Shown here piece by piece: positions 20,470 through 36,160 of a stretch of DNA of 64,000 nt (the first letter of the stretch is position 1; each line of letters begins with the position of its first letter). The notes below the pieces were generated by a model, which saw only the letters and a program-made list of their open reading frames with translations, was not told the origin of the DNA and searched no databases. Origin of the DNA: Scylla paramamosain (Eukaryota; Arthropoda; Malacostraca; Decapoda; Portunidae); assembly GCF_035594125.1 (NCBI RefSeq), contig NC_087185.1, forward strand, positions 8,688,501 through 8,752,500, in the 5' to 3' direction. The position numbers and the translations under genes are program-made.

Positions 20470-23400
20470 CTCCCCCCTGATATACTAATCACATAGATCA
20501 CACAATCGAGGTCTCCTCAGCCTCAATAAATGCCTCGGCAGTACATGGTCCAACTCAGCAGCATCCTCTGAGTCAGTCTCTTCACTCTCTTCGCTCTGGG
20601 CAGGAAGTTGAATAAGAAGTTCCTCATCCTTGCCGTCTGTGGCTATTTCAACTTGGGATTCCGGCGAGTAGTAGCAGCAAAGATGTCTGATATGGCAAGG
20701 AATTCTGTCAACTTCAACTGCTTGTTCCGATAAAACTCTCGTGACTGTTCCTTTTCTGTGCTTGTCATCACATTAAGCATTGGGTGGCCTCACCCACACT
20801 TCATCCCCAGCTTGTTAGGTGTTGTCTACTGCTTCTTTCTTCTGGCAGTGGTCCAATCCCCAAACTCTGACACTGTACTGGTACAGCACGTTTACAGGGG
20901 CGGTTGATGGTGTGTGATCATCTCGAGGGATTAAATTATATACACTGCCTCTGCTACAGAGCAGCCCTTCCTCACAGCAATAACTTTCACAGTTTGATGG
21001 CATCTCTCAACCATCTGATTCCTGGAAGCAGCATATGTACATCTAAATCTGAGACTAACACATCACTATGCCACAAAGTCAGCAAAAGACCTGCTACAAA
21101 AAGCAGTGTCGTTGTCAATCAGCAATTCTTCCGGTGCTTCACGTTCACAAAACACGGCCTCTAAATGTTCAACAATGCTCGCACTTGTCTGAAGTCTCAT
21201 CTGACGCCAGACAGCAAATCTTGATAGTCCACTGTCTGTGAGTGTTAAGTACGGGCGTCCACCACAGTGAGTGATGTCCATTCCAACTCTCTGCCAAACT
21301 TCTTCCATGCCCAGGCATCCCTTCCTCCACATCATTGGTACTGGGTCGATGGACTGACACGCCTCACACCTAGTGACAACAGCGTGCACCTATTGTCTCG
21401 TGACTGCTGGGTGCACTTGCTTCATGAAATAAAGTGTGCGTTTGATACCTGGATGACCCACAGAATTATGTATCTCTGTGATGACGTCTTCGGTTATACC
21501 AGCGCCAGCTGCACACGCTGAGTGGATAGCTGCATGGTAGGCAGTGGACTTCAACCATCGTTGCAGCACACACGTTAGACTGTCAGCCTTAGAATTGTCA
21601 GAGGAGGGGACGAGGCTAACTGTCAGCTGGAAGCCACACTCCTCAATCAGCGACAACACTATCCCCACTCTCCTCCTGATCAACATCTCACTCGCAGCAT
21701 TTGTTTTCAGCCTTGTCCTGCCCGAGAGGCCATCCGAGATCCAGTGATGCACTGTCAAGGAATCTGTCAGCAACTCCAGCTTCTTGACTTGCCAAGCCAC
21801 AGCAAGGTTCAGGCCTTTAATGTCTGCGTCCAACTCAGCTAGATTAATGTGACATGAATCTTCTTTGTGCAACCAGCTTGCATCTTCGATGATGTGCCCA
21901 CCAATCTCTATAGCAACAGCAAGTGCCAAAGAACTAGCATCGACCGACACAAGTTTGCTTTGTCACCTTTGACATCCCACCTTCCTTGCACTGGATCATT
22001 TCTTCTGACCTCACGCACAGTCTCCTCCATAAACCGTCTGGCCTTGTCAGCGACGACGTCATCCCATCTCTCCATGGCATGATTAACTCTCCGCTTAATG
22101 AAAGCAGTCGCCACCTACAGCCAGCCACACACAGGGAAGTGGCCCGCCAGCTTGCCACAGAATGAGAAAACTTCGTCGCATCAGCTCACTCAGCACATCA
22201 CTCACTTCACTGTCTCTTCTCCAGACAAGACTTCCCCGCTCCCCCTAGACCCTCAGGCCTAACACTCGAGCTCCATCAGCAAACTGTTCATGCAGTTTAC
22301 TTGTCAAACCAAAGTTCCTGAGATGTTCTTGCACATGACTGACCTTGACAATTTCTTCATTTACGAGGATGTCATCGATGTACGCTGACGCCCCCCTCGT
22401 CACATCTGGATCTTGTGAAAGGATTCTGTTCAATACCGCTTTCATAGCTAGTGGGGCAACATTCAGCCCAAAACCCAGTCGTGTCAAGCAATACCTCTTG
22501 CCCTTATAAAGGACGGTCTGCACATACGTCCGAGTGCACTGTGAATGTGTCGATATGTGTGTTGAGTTCTCTAAAGTCCATAAAGGGTTGCACTTTCCTT
22601 TTGTTATGTTGTACCATTGCCATCAAGGGGATTAGACCCTTAGCTGCTCCAAATTTACGTTCGTCATATAGAAGCAGTCACCCATCCTCGATCCACTTTC
22701 CAAGCTCTTCTTCATACGCCTCCCTGACCTCGTGGGGAACGCTGTACACCTCTACCTTATTCTGCAGGACACCAGGCTCCTTACTCTCCGACCACTTCCA
22801 AGCTACAGTCCAAGAGTTAGTCACAGGATCATATGTCATGGTAAAGTCAGGTTCATCAACTTATTCCACTGTGCCCGTTGCTGCGCAAATCGGTGTTTCG
22901 TCTACACCGAAACGCACACCACACTGACAATCAACCACAACCCCTCCAAGTGCCCTGATGCCATCCATGTCCAAGATAAATGTAAAACCAAGGGGCATCG
23001 AAGTAGTGACATTCACACTTAGGATCATTGAAGCCCCACTGCTCAGCTGAAGGCGCACAGAACCCGTTCCCTCACACTGCCATTCCTCTCCATTAACAGT
23101 AAACAATTCCACGTTTTGCAGCACGAGACATGGGCAATGCTTTGTGAGCACTCGGTATCCATTAATGCATGACACTGTACGCCCTCCACACTCACCACTG
23201 CACTTGGCAACGCCTTGCTCACTGACCACCGGGAGAGGAAGCTGGCACTGACGCCCCCTCTCCAGGCACGTTTCCCAGACGTGCAGAGACAATGTGGCTC
23301 ACAACACCTCACTGGTAACACCTTCCTCATTGCTGGAAACGGCTGCCACCACTTTGCACTGTACCACCACTCACAGTCAATGGCGATATGATTTGGACTG

Positions 23401-24000
23401 TTGCACGCAAAACATCGCTGACTTGATCCAAGCACTCCAGGCATAGCGGCAGAGTGCATCGTGGCTCCAAAACACACTTTTGGTGACTCCAGTGGGCTGT
23501 CTTCTCTGATGACTGCTCTCGCCCAGGAAAGGATCTGATCCAAGTCCAGGGCCTCCATGCATGACCCAGCCCTGAGCAGCTGGTAGATACTCTCCAGCAG
23601 TCCAGCTACGAAGGCACATGCAAGGGCTTTGTCGGACATCCCACCAAACGGATGCCAGACGCTGCAGCTCCGCTAAGTACACGTCCGGTGACTCCCCAAG
23701 GTGCAGCTTCCTACCAATAAACTGTTCATAAGCCATGTAAGGGTCCACAGCAAACGTGACCAGCAGCACCGCCTTCACCTTCTCAGTGCTCTTCCTGTCT
23801 TCCTCCACCAACTGCAGATACACAGCAAAAGCACCACCAGTGAGTCGGAGAGGAATCGTGCTCGCTATGTCATCGACTTTCCGGAGTTTACACATGAGTT
23901 CCAGCTTTTCCAGCCACTTGACCACCAACTGTGTGCCACTTCCATCATATTCCAGGATCAGCTTCAAGTCAAAGTGTCCTTCCATACTGCCTAGATAGCT
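20470..24000 (-). mobile_element. Gypsy-2 internal region: degenerate Ty3/Gypsy gag-pol
   Basis: In minus order: gag from an ATG near 23985 (MEGHFDLKLILEYDG...LGESPDVYLAELQRLA); zinc knuckle CFACNSPNHIAIDC near 23400; protease CHALMDTECSQSIAHV near 23165 (DTE instead of the catalytic DTG); RT with YIDDILV near 22375; RNase H-like LAELDADIKGLNLAV...LLTDSLTVHHW near 21800; integrase HHCC (IHNSVGHPGIKRTLYF...CEACQSIDP, 21360-21470) and DDE pieces VGMDITHCGG and ELLIDNDTAFCSRSF (21066-21389). Frameshifts and stops occur throughout, so it is not functional. Confidence 0.8.
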
Positions 24001-24383
24001 TGAGGCAGAAAGTAAACACAAAACTTGCTTTTTGTCTTTACTTAAACTAAGTAAGATGGCACACAATAACACTTGGGACTGGGAAAAAAAAAATTCCACC
24101 GCTGCTCTTGGGCTTGGGACGTGTTGGCAGGTGGACTGGTTGTGGCTGTTTCCGGTGATTGGGACGCTCTGCCCGTCTGCTCGTCAGGTCGCTGACATCA
24201 CACCTGCCTACGTGGCACCACACAAACACCCTGTGCCAACAACATCCTGCTAACATTTAAAGATCATTAACCACCACCAAAAACACAACCATCAATCATT
24301 ATAAACAACCACTCAGTAGCACAAATAAAGGACAAAGGTATATGATTGAAGGACACAACCACACGCACACACATGCACGCAAA
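24001..24383 (-). repeat. Gypsy-2 right LTR
   Basis: It aligns with 20057-20469 from the same TGAGGCAGAAAGTAAACAC start. It differs by substitutions and several deletions, for example loss of sequence after CGTCTGCTCGTC relative to the left copy. The end has decayed from ...ACA to ...AAA. The 5-bp outer flank ACGTC (24384-24388) matches the left flank ACATC at four of five positions. In minus orientation this is the 5' LTR; the gag ATG begins only about 15 bp inside, leaving little room for a primer-binding site. Confidence 0.8.
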
Positions 24384-24573
24384 ACGTCTAAGCAAGATCA
24401 GGAAGACTGGTCTTTCCTCAAATAAGTAGCCAGATGTAAGTATTACATGATTTTATTGTTATGTTTTTCTTAGCTTTGTGAGCTATCTGGGGAGTTGTGA
24501 AGGCAGCGAAAGTTAGCAAGGCTTATGATGGAGGTAGAAATTGGCAACCCGGCCAGCCTTTTTTTTCCCTCCG

Positions 24574-29075
<4,502 letters not shown>

Positions 29076-29083
29076 GAAAGCAC

Positions 29084-29084
<1 letters not shown>

Positions 29085-29121
<37 letters not shown>

Positions 29122-30030
29122 CTTCTGAATGATAAAAAGCTTTATTTTAAGATTCCCAACAGCATTGATGCACAAAATGATGGTATACCATGACTTATCT
29201 GCCTTCCTCCCCTTTGCCTGCTATTGCTGCTTCAAGACATAGGTTTTAGAAGGCAAGCATTTCCACAGCATCCCTGTTTCATCCATGTTAAATATTGTGA
29301 AGTCCATGTATACTTCTTCATTAACTTCTTCCTGAAGAATAGTAGGGAAGGCTGCAGCAGTGTCGGTATCTGCATAGGCACATTTGCCAGTTAGGTTTAC
29401 ATTCTTGATGCCCTTCCTTTTCAGGAAACGCTGGAACCATCCTGGGCTGGCTTGAAATGACATGGCAGGTGTCAGATCAAGACATCAGCATGCAACACTA
29501 TGAAATTTTCTTGCCATATCCCTTCGCATAAGTCCGTCCATGGGTATGTTTCATTTACCGTGCCACAGCACGAACTTGTGCAGGCACCTCTCTGCCCACA
29601 GAAGAGCCTCATCCTTGCATCTTAAATGTCCATCGATGCTGCCAGACCTGTAAGCCTTCACACAATTGCTAATACTCGCCTTGTTGTTGTACATAATCTG
29701 AATGCTGGACTCATTGACGTTGAAGAACCTGGTGACAAAAGCTTTCTTTTCTCCTCTCTCATTCCTCCTGATGACATCCAGTTTCTGCTCATATGTCAGT
29801 GGGCGAATCTTGCCCATGGGTTTCCCAGCAGGCATGCAAGCCATTGTGTAGCATGTGCATGGTAAGCGAGCCAACTCCTTGCTGTGTGGGGGCCGGGGGG
29901 GTTAACTAGATATGTACTCATCAGGTCAGGATTGGGAACCCTCCGCGCCGCCGCCACATTCCATCCAAAAACCGCCCAATCATTTATTTTCTCCGCCAAT
30001 CCAAAATCAACAAAAATATTATTTGGCACA
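29085..30030 (-). pseudogene. Poly(A)-tailed retrocopy of a pogo/Tigger-type (CENP-B-like) transposase gene
   Basis: The minus strand encodes GKPMGKIRPLTYEQKLDVIRRNERGEKK..VTRFFNVNESSI (helix-turn-helix, 29551-29850) and GWFQRFLKRKGIKNVNLTGK (second DNA-binding domain). FTIFNMDETGMLWKCLPSKTY (first catalytic Asp of the DDE domain, 29221-29463) follows. Frames are broken between them. Downstream on the same strand is AATAAA (complement TTTATT at 29141-29146) and then a 35-base poly(A) (poly(T) at 29085-29119). This is the structure of a processed, retroposed mRNA rather than a DNA-transposon copy; no inverted repeats were found. Confidence 0.65.
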
Positions 30031-30403
30031 CATATTAATGCAGTAACAAAATTTCACTTTTGTCTTATCCTTGCCCCGAAACCATAATTTTCCAGTCATT
30101 TCCATCTAAACAAAATGGAAAAAAAGTTATTTTGATCCTAAAACATTGCTTTTGTGGTTAGAACATTATAGTATGGGTTACTATGGGTTTTATGTCCAGT
30201 AAAGACCTTTGCAAAATATCAGTTGTTTATCTAATTGCTTTTGAAATGTTGTAAATAATTTAAAACAATGAAAGAAACAATATAAAGTGTTCTAAAGATT
30301 TTTTTTAATTCTATTGAGATCATTCTTGAACTGACCAGATCTGGCAAGAAATTTTTCATATTTAGAATAATTTGCTTACATTTCAGAAATCTCAAATCTT
30401 CGA

Positions 30404-30590
30404 GAATGTTCTACCAGATACTTTTAGAAGTTTCTAGAACATTTCCAGAATATTCTAGAACATTCTAGAATGCAGTAGAAATATGTAGAAGTATCAAGAA
30501 TTTTCTAGAATGATTCAGAATATTCTAAAGTAGGCTCAAGAATTCTATTCTAGAAAGATTAAGAACATTCTAGAAAGACCAAGAATATTC
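30404..30590 (+). promoter_or_regulatory. Heat-shock-element array
   Basis: Within 187 bp there are about ten inverted nGAAn/nTTCn pairs. A perfect six-pentamer run lies at 30443-30470 (TTC-GAA-TTC-GAA-TTC-GAA, each separated by two bases). Further pairs are at 30404-30411, 30432-30439, 30503-30510, 30518-30525, 30548-30555, 30563-30575 and 30583-30590. Three or more alternating pentamers form a binding site for trimeric heat-shock factor, so this is a dense HSF target on sequence grounds. Confidence 0.75.
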
Positions 30591-30608
30591 TAGAGTACTG
30601 TTTGACAA

Positions 30609-30642
30609 TATAAAAGCAAGGGATTGCAGACCATCAATCAGT
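30609..30642 (+). promoter_or_regulatory. TATA box and initiator of the heat-shock-type promoter
   Basis: TATAAAAG at 30609-30616 lies 19 bp past the last heat-shock element. An arthropod-type initiator TCAGT sits at 30638-30642, placing its A 31 bp from the first T of the TATA box. That is canonical spacing and predicts a start site at 30640. Confidence 0.7.
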
Positions 30643-30683
30643 TCTTCTTTGGGTACCTGAGAAGACACATCACAAAAGGTGAA

Positions 30684-30791
30684 ATGGCATCAAGAGGCTG
30701 CAATCATTCTCCAGATGCATTCTGCTACATATGTGGTCAATTAATCAAGGAAGTTCTCTGTGACAGCATCTGGAAAAATGGTGGAATTTAA
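30684..30791 (+). CDS. Short ORF downstream of heat-shock-type promoter (MASRGC family start)
   Basis: A 35-codon ORF begins at the first ATG, 44 bp after the predicted start site, and ends with TAA. The N-terminus MASRGCNHSPDAFCYICG resembles, from memory, a widespread arthropod family of uncharacterised cysteine-rich proteins beginning M..RxCxxxPDxFCYxCG. After QLIKE the sequence departs from that family and stops, so this is either a truncated copy or a first exon. No splice donor is obvious before the stop. Function unknown. Confidence 0.4.
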   Translation: MASRGCNHSPDAFCYICGQLIKEVLCDSIWKNGGI

Positions 30792-30948
30792 CTATTTTGG
30801 GGCAAAAATTCATTCTAAAAGCCACAAAAGCAAAGTTTGACGGGAATAATAAACATTTTCTATTGTTTTGCAATGAAGAGTTGGAAAATAACACTTGTTT
30901 GTTAAAGACAGAAATCGTATAATTAGTGGTGACTGACCACTTTCAAAG

Positions 30949-30949
<1 letters not shown>

Positions 30950-30997
<48 letters not shown>

Positions 30998-31414
30998 TTT
31001 CTTTATACTCCGTGTCTCTGATTTCTTCCCTGGGCAGCGAGAAAGACAAAAGAAAGGAAAGGCTCTGGGAACACCAATTTAGATTTTTAAAAGCTAATTT
31101 GCCAGCAGGCTGATGTGCAGAAGTGGCTTGTTGTAGATTTTAGTAGGCTTGTTAGCCAGATCGCTTTCCCCCCCCCCCCTACTAGAATAGACAGTTGAGC
31201 CAGGTCCACTTTACATGAAAAAGGAGCAGAGGAGGGGGAAAAGATTGATGGGAAGAGATGCAATGCAGTCGGTGAGTGCATGACTGTGACTTGGAATTTG
31301 AGTGAGGGCCACGGCAGCTTACTGCAAACGTTCTTCTTGTCTACATCTATAAATTTTGGCTGTATGATCACTGATAGTGAGGATAATTTGTAACTTACTG
31401 AATATAAAAATGTG

Positions 31415-31478
<64 letters not shown>

Positions 31479-31675
31479 TTCCCAAAAACCAACCCGTCAC
31501 CATATTTTCCCCCTCAGAAAAAAATCCAACCTGGCAATACTGCGCTCTTTTGGCCAGGGAGACCACGAACTGCATCATAGATGGTTTTACCCACGTGATC
31601 TGAACATACGGTTCCGAAACTATACTGTGTTGTAGGAAACTGCACCTTACGAATCAGCATCATATGTGACGACTG

Positions 31676-31708
<33 letters not shown>

Positions 31709-32050
31709 CACTCGGGTACATCACGTGGTTGCTTAAACTTCCAGGAAAGATAACTTTTTTTTTTTTTCCAGTGTGTGAGTGACAAGTGTGACCAAGCTAT
31801 GAAAATATCAGTTGGACTTTTCACATACTCAGACAAACACAGGATATTGGTATCTACTCGGAAGGGGAGAGGAGAACGGCAGGCCTAAGATTCATGTAAG
31901 AGGCAGTTCTAGCCAATGACAGCTGCCATGAAAAAGATGACAGGTGTCGCTTTTGTCAGAAATGTAGGTAGGAAAGCTGCTTCATCAAGCAGGGAGCCGT
32001 CTGTTCATTATATGGACCTTATTTATCAGTATTATATAAAACAAAATGTT
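30950..32050. other. Non-coding stretch with (CT)n and (GA)n runs
   Basis: (CT)n at 30952-30992, (GA)n at 31417-31473 and a short (GA)n at 31685-31708. No supported gene; the ORFs here run through simple repeats. Confidence 0.6.
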
Positions 32051-32079
32051 TATATGTAAAACAATAAAAAAGATAATTA

Positions 32080-32430
32080 AATAAAAAAAAGTCAGACAGG
32101 TTCACATCAGTCTTCCTATACAGAGACATCACATACAGGCAACAGCCGGATTTATGCACATGGCAGGAGGGAGGCTCCAAAGGAGTCCCAGAATATTGAC
32201 ATGACAGACACATCAATGGAAACACACAATGCAGCTCACATCAGGATGAAACTGTTGAACACTTTTTATTATACTGCGATGCATACACACACCTGACAGA
32301 ACCTAAACTTTCCGCAAGACAATACAATCACTAACAAAATTTTGCCAAATTCCTGCTCCTATCCAATGAACATGATGCTGAGACTAAAAAGATGATTTTA
32401 TTGCAGAGCTGGAGAAAGAGATCGCAGTAA
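32080..32430 (+). mobile_element. LINE C-terminal relic
   Basis: The + strand reads DETVEHFLLYCDAYTHLTEPKL followed by SNEHDAETKKMILLQSWRK. This is the His/Cys motif and short tail found at the end of many RNase H-bearing LINE proteins (compare CRHC...VHYLLDC at 1105-1419). The upstream half has stops. Assignment rests on this motif only. Confidence 0.45.
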
Positions 32431-32497
32431 ATACATTTGAGAGTAGCCAACGTAAGGAAACCTCGGAAGAGGGGTGATCCAGCCAGCAGCAGTATAA

Positions 32498-34490
32498 AGG
32501 CGTTTTTACCAGCGCATCAGAATATCCAAACACTGATGTTTCGGCTGGGCTTTTGGTAAACACTACTACTGTGCTACCAGACGACTCTCGCTCGCACCGT
32601 CTCGGAAAAATTGTCGTACGGATCATAACACAGACAGCAGCTGTGGTGGGAAGTTTGAGTATCAACAAAGCCAGACTACGAGAAGTGAGTTAAGGGACGA
32701 GATAATGGACAGCAGCACCGACTCTGATACTTATCTGGAAAATGAGGAAAACCAGTCTCTTCTATCAAGACCTATGATGCCTCTATTAGCAGTTGCAAGC
32801 GTGGCAGAGATGCAGCCAGAGGCAGATATGGGTGCTGTAGCAGTAGCAGCAGCAGTAGCTTGTGACTTCATGGAAAGGTAATTATTGCCGACCAATACTA
32901 ATTTTAACTATTTGTATACTAAGGGTCCTCTGGAGATTTGCCAAAAAAAATATGTTAAATTTACGCTGCTTTGATGCATTAACATTGCAGTCACTGACAA
33001 TAATGAAAAACCATTAGAAGTACCGGTATAGGTCTAAGAGTATACTCATACACTTTCTCATGGCTTTCTGATAGGAAACAGAGAGTAGTATTAAATGGGG
33101 CAATGTCTGAGTGGAAGGAAGTGGTTAGTGGGGTACCCCAAGGATCAGTGCTAGGACCTCTTCTTTTCTTGGTGTATATTAATGATTTAGATATAGGAAT
33201 TAGTAGAAAAGTCTCAAAGTTTGCAGATGATACTAAGATAGCATGTGCAGTACAGGGTGAAAAGGACAATTACAGAATACAACGAGACCTGGACAGGCTG
33301 ATAGCATGTGCAGTACAGGGTGAAAAGGACAATTACAGAATACAACGAGACCTGGACAGGCTGATAGCATGGGCAGACAGGTGGCAGATGGAGTTTAATT
33401 CTAAAAGTGTCAGGTTATGCATTTAGGTAAAGACAGCAAACTTTAGCTATGAGATGGAGGGATGTTGGCTAGAGGCAGTAGAGGAAGGAAAGGATTTAGG
33501 TGTTGTGATAGACAGGACTATGAAATTTTCAAAGCAATGTTTAGAAGCAAGAAATAGGGCAAATAGGATCCTGGGTTTTATAAATAGAAATGTTAGTTAT
33601 AAAAGTAAGGAAGTGGTGTGTAGCTTATATAATTCATATGTTAGGCCCCATTTAGAGTATTGCATACAGGCCTGGTCACCCCATTATAGGCAGGATATTA
33701 ACATGTTAGAAGCAGTTCAGAGAAGAGTAACTAGGATGATACCAGCATTAAAGTGCCTGGAGTATAGAGATAGATTAAAGGAATTAAACATGTTTTCATT
33801 TGAGAGGAGATGTATAAGAGGGGATATGATAGAGTTATTTAAAATGTTCTGTGGAATGTTAAAATGTGGAATGAAATCGTCGTGATGCTGCTACACAGAA
33901 CAGTTACAACAATGGAGCATCCATGATGTATGCAATGTTCGTGTTATCGCAGCAGCATTTCAAAACAAATATCATTTCTCCGATATATTTGCTTTATTAC
34001 TGATATCAGTAGCATACAGCAATAAGGTAATCCTTTAATTCTTATTTTTCAGCAAGTATTATACAGAAATATAGCATAAACTATACCAAGTTCACATAAC
34101 TGGAAGACGAAGTCACAACCACATGAACTGCCACGGACGTCCCTCACTAGACATATGTCTGAACGGTGTCGATGTATCACAAGACGACACAACCATTTAT
34201 TTCAAGTCTTATGGACAATTCTTTTGAATTCTAATGCCAGGAACAAGTTACTACTTTGATCTTCTTTTCATATAAAACAATTATCATAATCCTTAGAACC
34301 TCAGAATCGTGATTATTAAATGTGAAAGGAATGGCAATACCTTTCAGCCAATCACAGTGCGAGTTTGCTATTCTGGGCAGATTCGCTGCCGTATATCAAA
34401 CGTCTGTCCCAGGCATTTGGTAAAACCAAGCAAGAACATCAAACACTGTTTGATAGCGTTTGATATTCTGATGCGCTGGTAAAAACGCCT
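32498..34490 (+). mobile_element. Harbinger-like DNA transposon, 1993 bp
   Basis: A perfect inverted repeat of about 29 bp, beginning AGGCGTTTTTACCAGCGCAT, forms both ends (32498-32526 and 34462-34490). TAA flanks each side (32495-32497 and 34491-34493), matching the 3-bp TWA duplication of PIF/Harbinger elements. A 58-codon ORF from 32705 (MDSSTDSDTYLENEENQSLL) ends at GGTAAT, so it may be a first exon with a donor there. No Harbinger nuclease domain is visible; the interior is occupied by a CR1-like LINE fragment. Confidence 0.7.
33050..33885 (+). mobile_element. CR1-like LINE fragment (RT palm to thumb) inside the Harbinger-like element
   Basis: 33103-33426 reads [20 protein letters not shown] and [12 protein letters not shown] (FADD catalytic pair). 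33454-33885 reads LGVVIDRTMKFSKQC, NRILGFINRNVSYKSKEVV, YNSYVRPHLEYCIQAWSPHY and LEAVQRRVTRMIPAL, typical of CR1/L2-type elements. A frame change separates the two. A 63-bp unit is exactly duplicated in tandem (33241-33303 and 33304-33366), adding 21 residues after FADD. Both ends are truncated. Confidence 0.8.
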
Positions 34491-34625
34491 TAACACACAG
34501 GCTACATAGGTACACCGTCACCGTTACAAAGGTGTACCCCCAGACTTCATCCATTTCATCCACTTCCCTTCGCTGGTGCTGACTTGTTCTCTCTCATTTT
34601 CACCTTAAGTTTAGATCAGGTAAGA

Positions 34626-36160
34626 TTATTTTTCTAGTTCATTGTAACTTTGCACCAGTCTGATCACCAGGTCCCTGTACCGGAAACTTCCAGTCTTTAA
34701 AACCACACTCACTTCCTGTTCACCTTTATTTGTTGGGATCTGTGAGATGTGGCTCCCAGATGCATTCTCCCAAAGTTCCCAAAGCAATGCGTAGTGCTGA
34801 ATTTTTTCGCACTTACAATTTTTGGAGCAGAGATGGTGAGGCCACTCCATAAACCTCACATCCATAGTTTAAGTGGCTATAGATATAGGAACAATAAAAG
34901 CAAAGGAGAGCATGCTTGTCTGTGACCCACTTGACACCTGAGAGGGACTTCATGAGGTTAAAGCCTCTTGAAGCACAAGGTCACCAGGTAGTGTGCGTGG
35001 TGGGTTTTGAAAGGCATGGGAGAGCCATTAATGGTGACCACTGTGATGTTGGAAATACGCCTTCAGGTGAAGCACATAAGGCTAGACATCTGGGCACTCA
35101 CCATCAGGCCCCAACACGTTGTCCAGGAGTGGACGTTGTCAAACCCTCGCTGGAGGTTGAGTTGAGCCTCCTGGATAGAAGAAGCAGAGCAGAGCAGGGA
35201 AATGTCATCAGTATACTGGAGTACTTATGTGCATAGGAAGGGGGTAAAGCCAAGGAAAGGTCCTGGGGAGCAATAGCTGTACTAATAGTGTGGCCAGGGT
35301 GTGAAGAAGGCATGCTGGGGGCAGCTACAAAGTTGGGGGAACTGAGTGTGGTGTGGATGTGTGAGGCAAGGTGTACCACTTTCTGGGCATTTGTGGTGAG
35401 AAGGGCACTATTACTAGTTAACAGGAAGGTGAATGGGGTTGAGGGTGCACCATCTTTCTGAAGAATTACCAGGCCCAGGAAGATGAGGAAGCAAAGGACA
35501 GTCACAAAGGGAGGCCCATGCAGAATGCTTTTCATCAAGAATAAGGTGTTTGTACCATCCCTCTAAGAATCACAAGCATCTGTGAAGGGGGGAGGGGGAT
35601 GATGGGATTCCTATGCCATGTATTTAAGGCATGGTGCTTGGTCTGAAGGGTTGCTACACACTTCTGAGATCACAAAGGAACTCTGAAAGTGCAGGTGTGG
35701 AGGGGGAAGTGACAAACTGAAAGTGATGGGACCCCCATGTCCAGCAAGGTGTCCATAAGGTACTGAATTTGGTCTTGTGAAGGGAGGGAAGTGGGTTGAT
35801 TGACTTTAACCTTAATTGAAAGGTACCCTAATCTCCTTTTTTGAATGGTCATTGAGGTTTGTGTGAAAGGGGAGGTGGTGGTGGCACTGACAGGAAGGAA
35901 ATAATTACAGGAAGATGGTCACTTCCCATGTAAGGACCAGTTCTGATGGCATTGTGGAGGGGGCCATTCCCCAGACATAGGTCCAAGGTAGATGTTCCCT
36001 GAAACTGGACCAATCCTGATAGGGAGGCCACGGAGAGTAATGAGAGAGAAAGAAGCACTGTCCACCAAGAAGTCCGAGAGAGAGCAACCCAAATGGTTCC
36101 TCTTGCCCCAGAAGTTGTAAGAGTTGCTTTGGGAGCTTTTAGTTCCTCCCCATTCACAGC
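34626..36160 (-). mobile_element. Inverted 5' part of a LINE (endonuclease to RT)
   Basis: From the junction at about 36160 leftwards, the minus strand gives endonuclease-type sequence NFWGKRNHLG and STLDLCLGNGPL...GPYMGSDHLPVI (GSDH catalytic motif), then RT with VLQYTDDISLLCSA (YTDD, near 35200). Decayed LKLWM.GLWSG (36-residue downstream RT region) follows near 34870. It meets a plus-strand continuation of the same kind of element at 36120-37440, the arrangement produced by twin priming. Confidence 0.6.
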
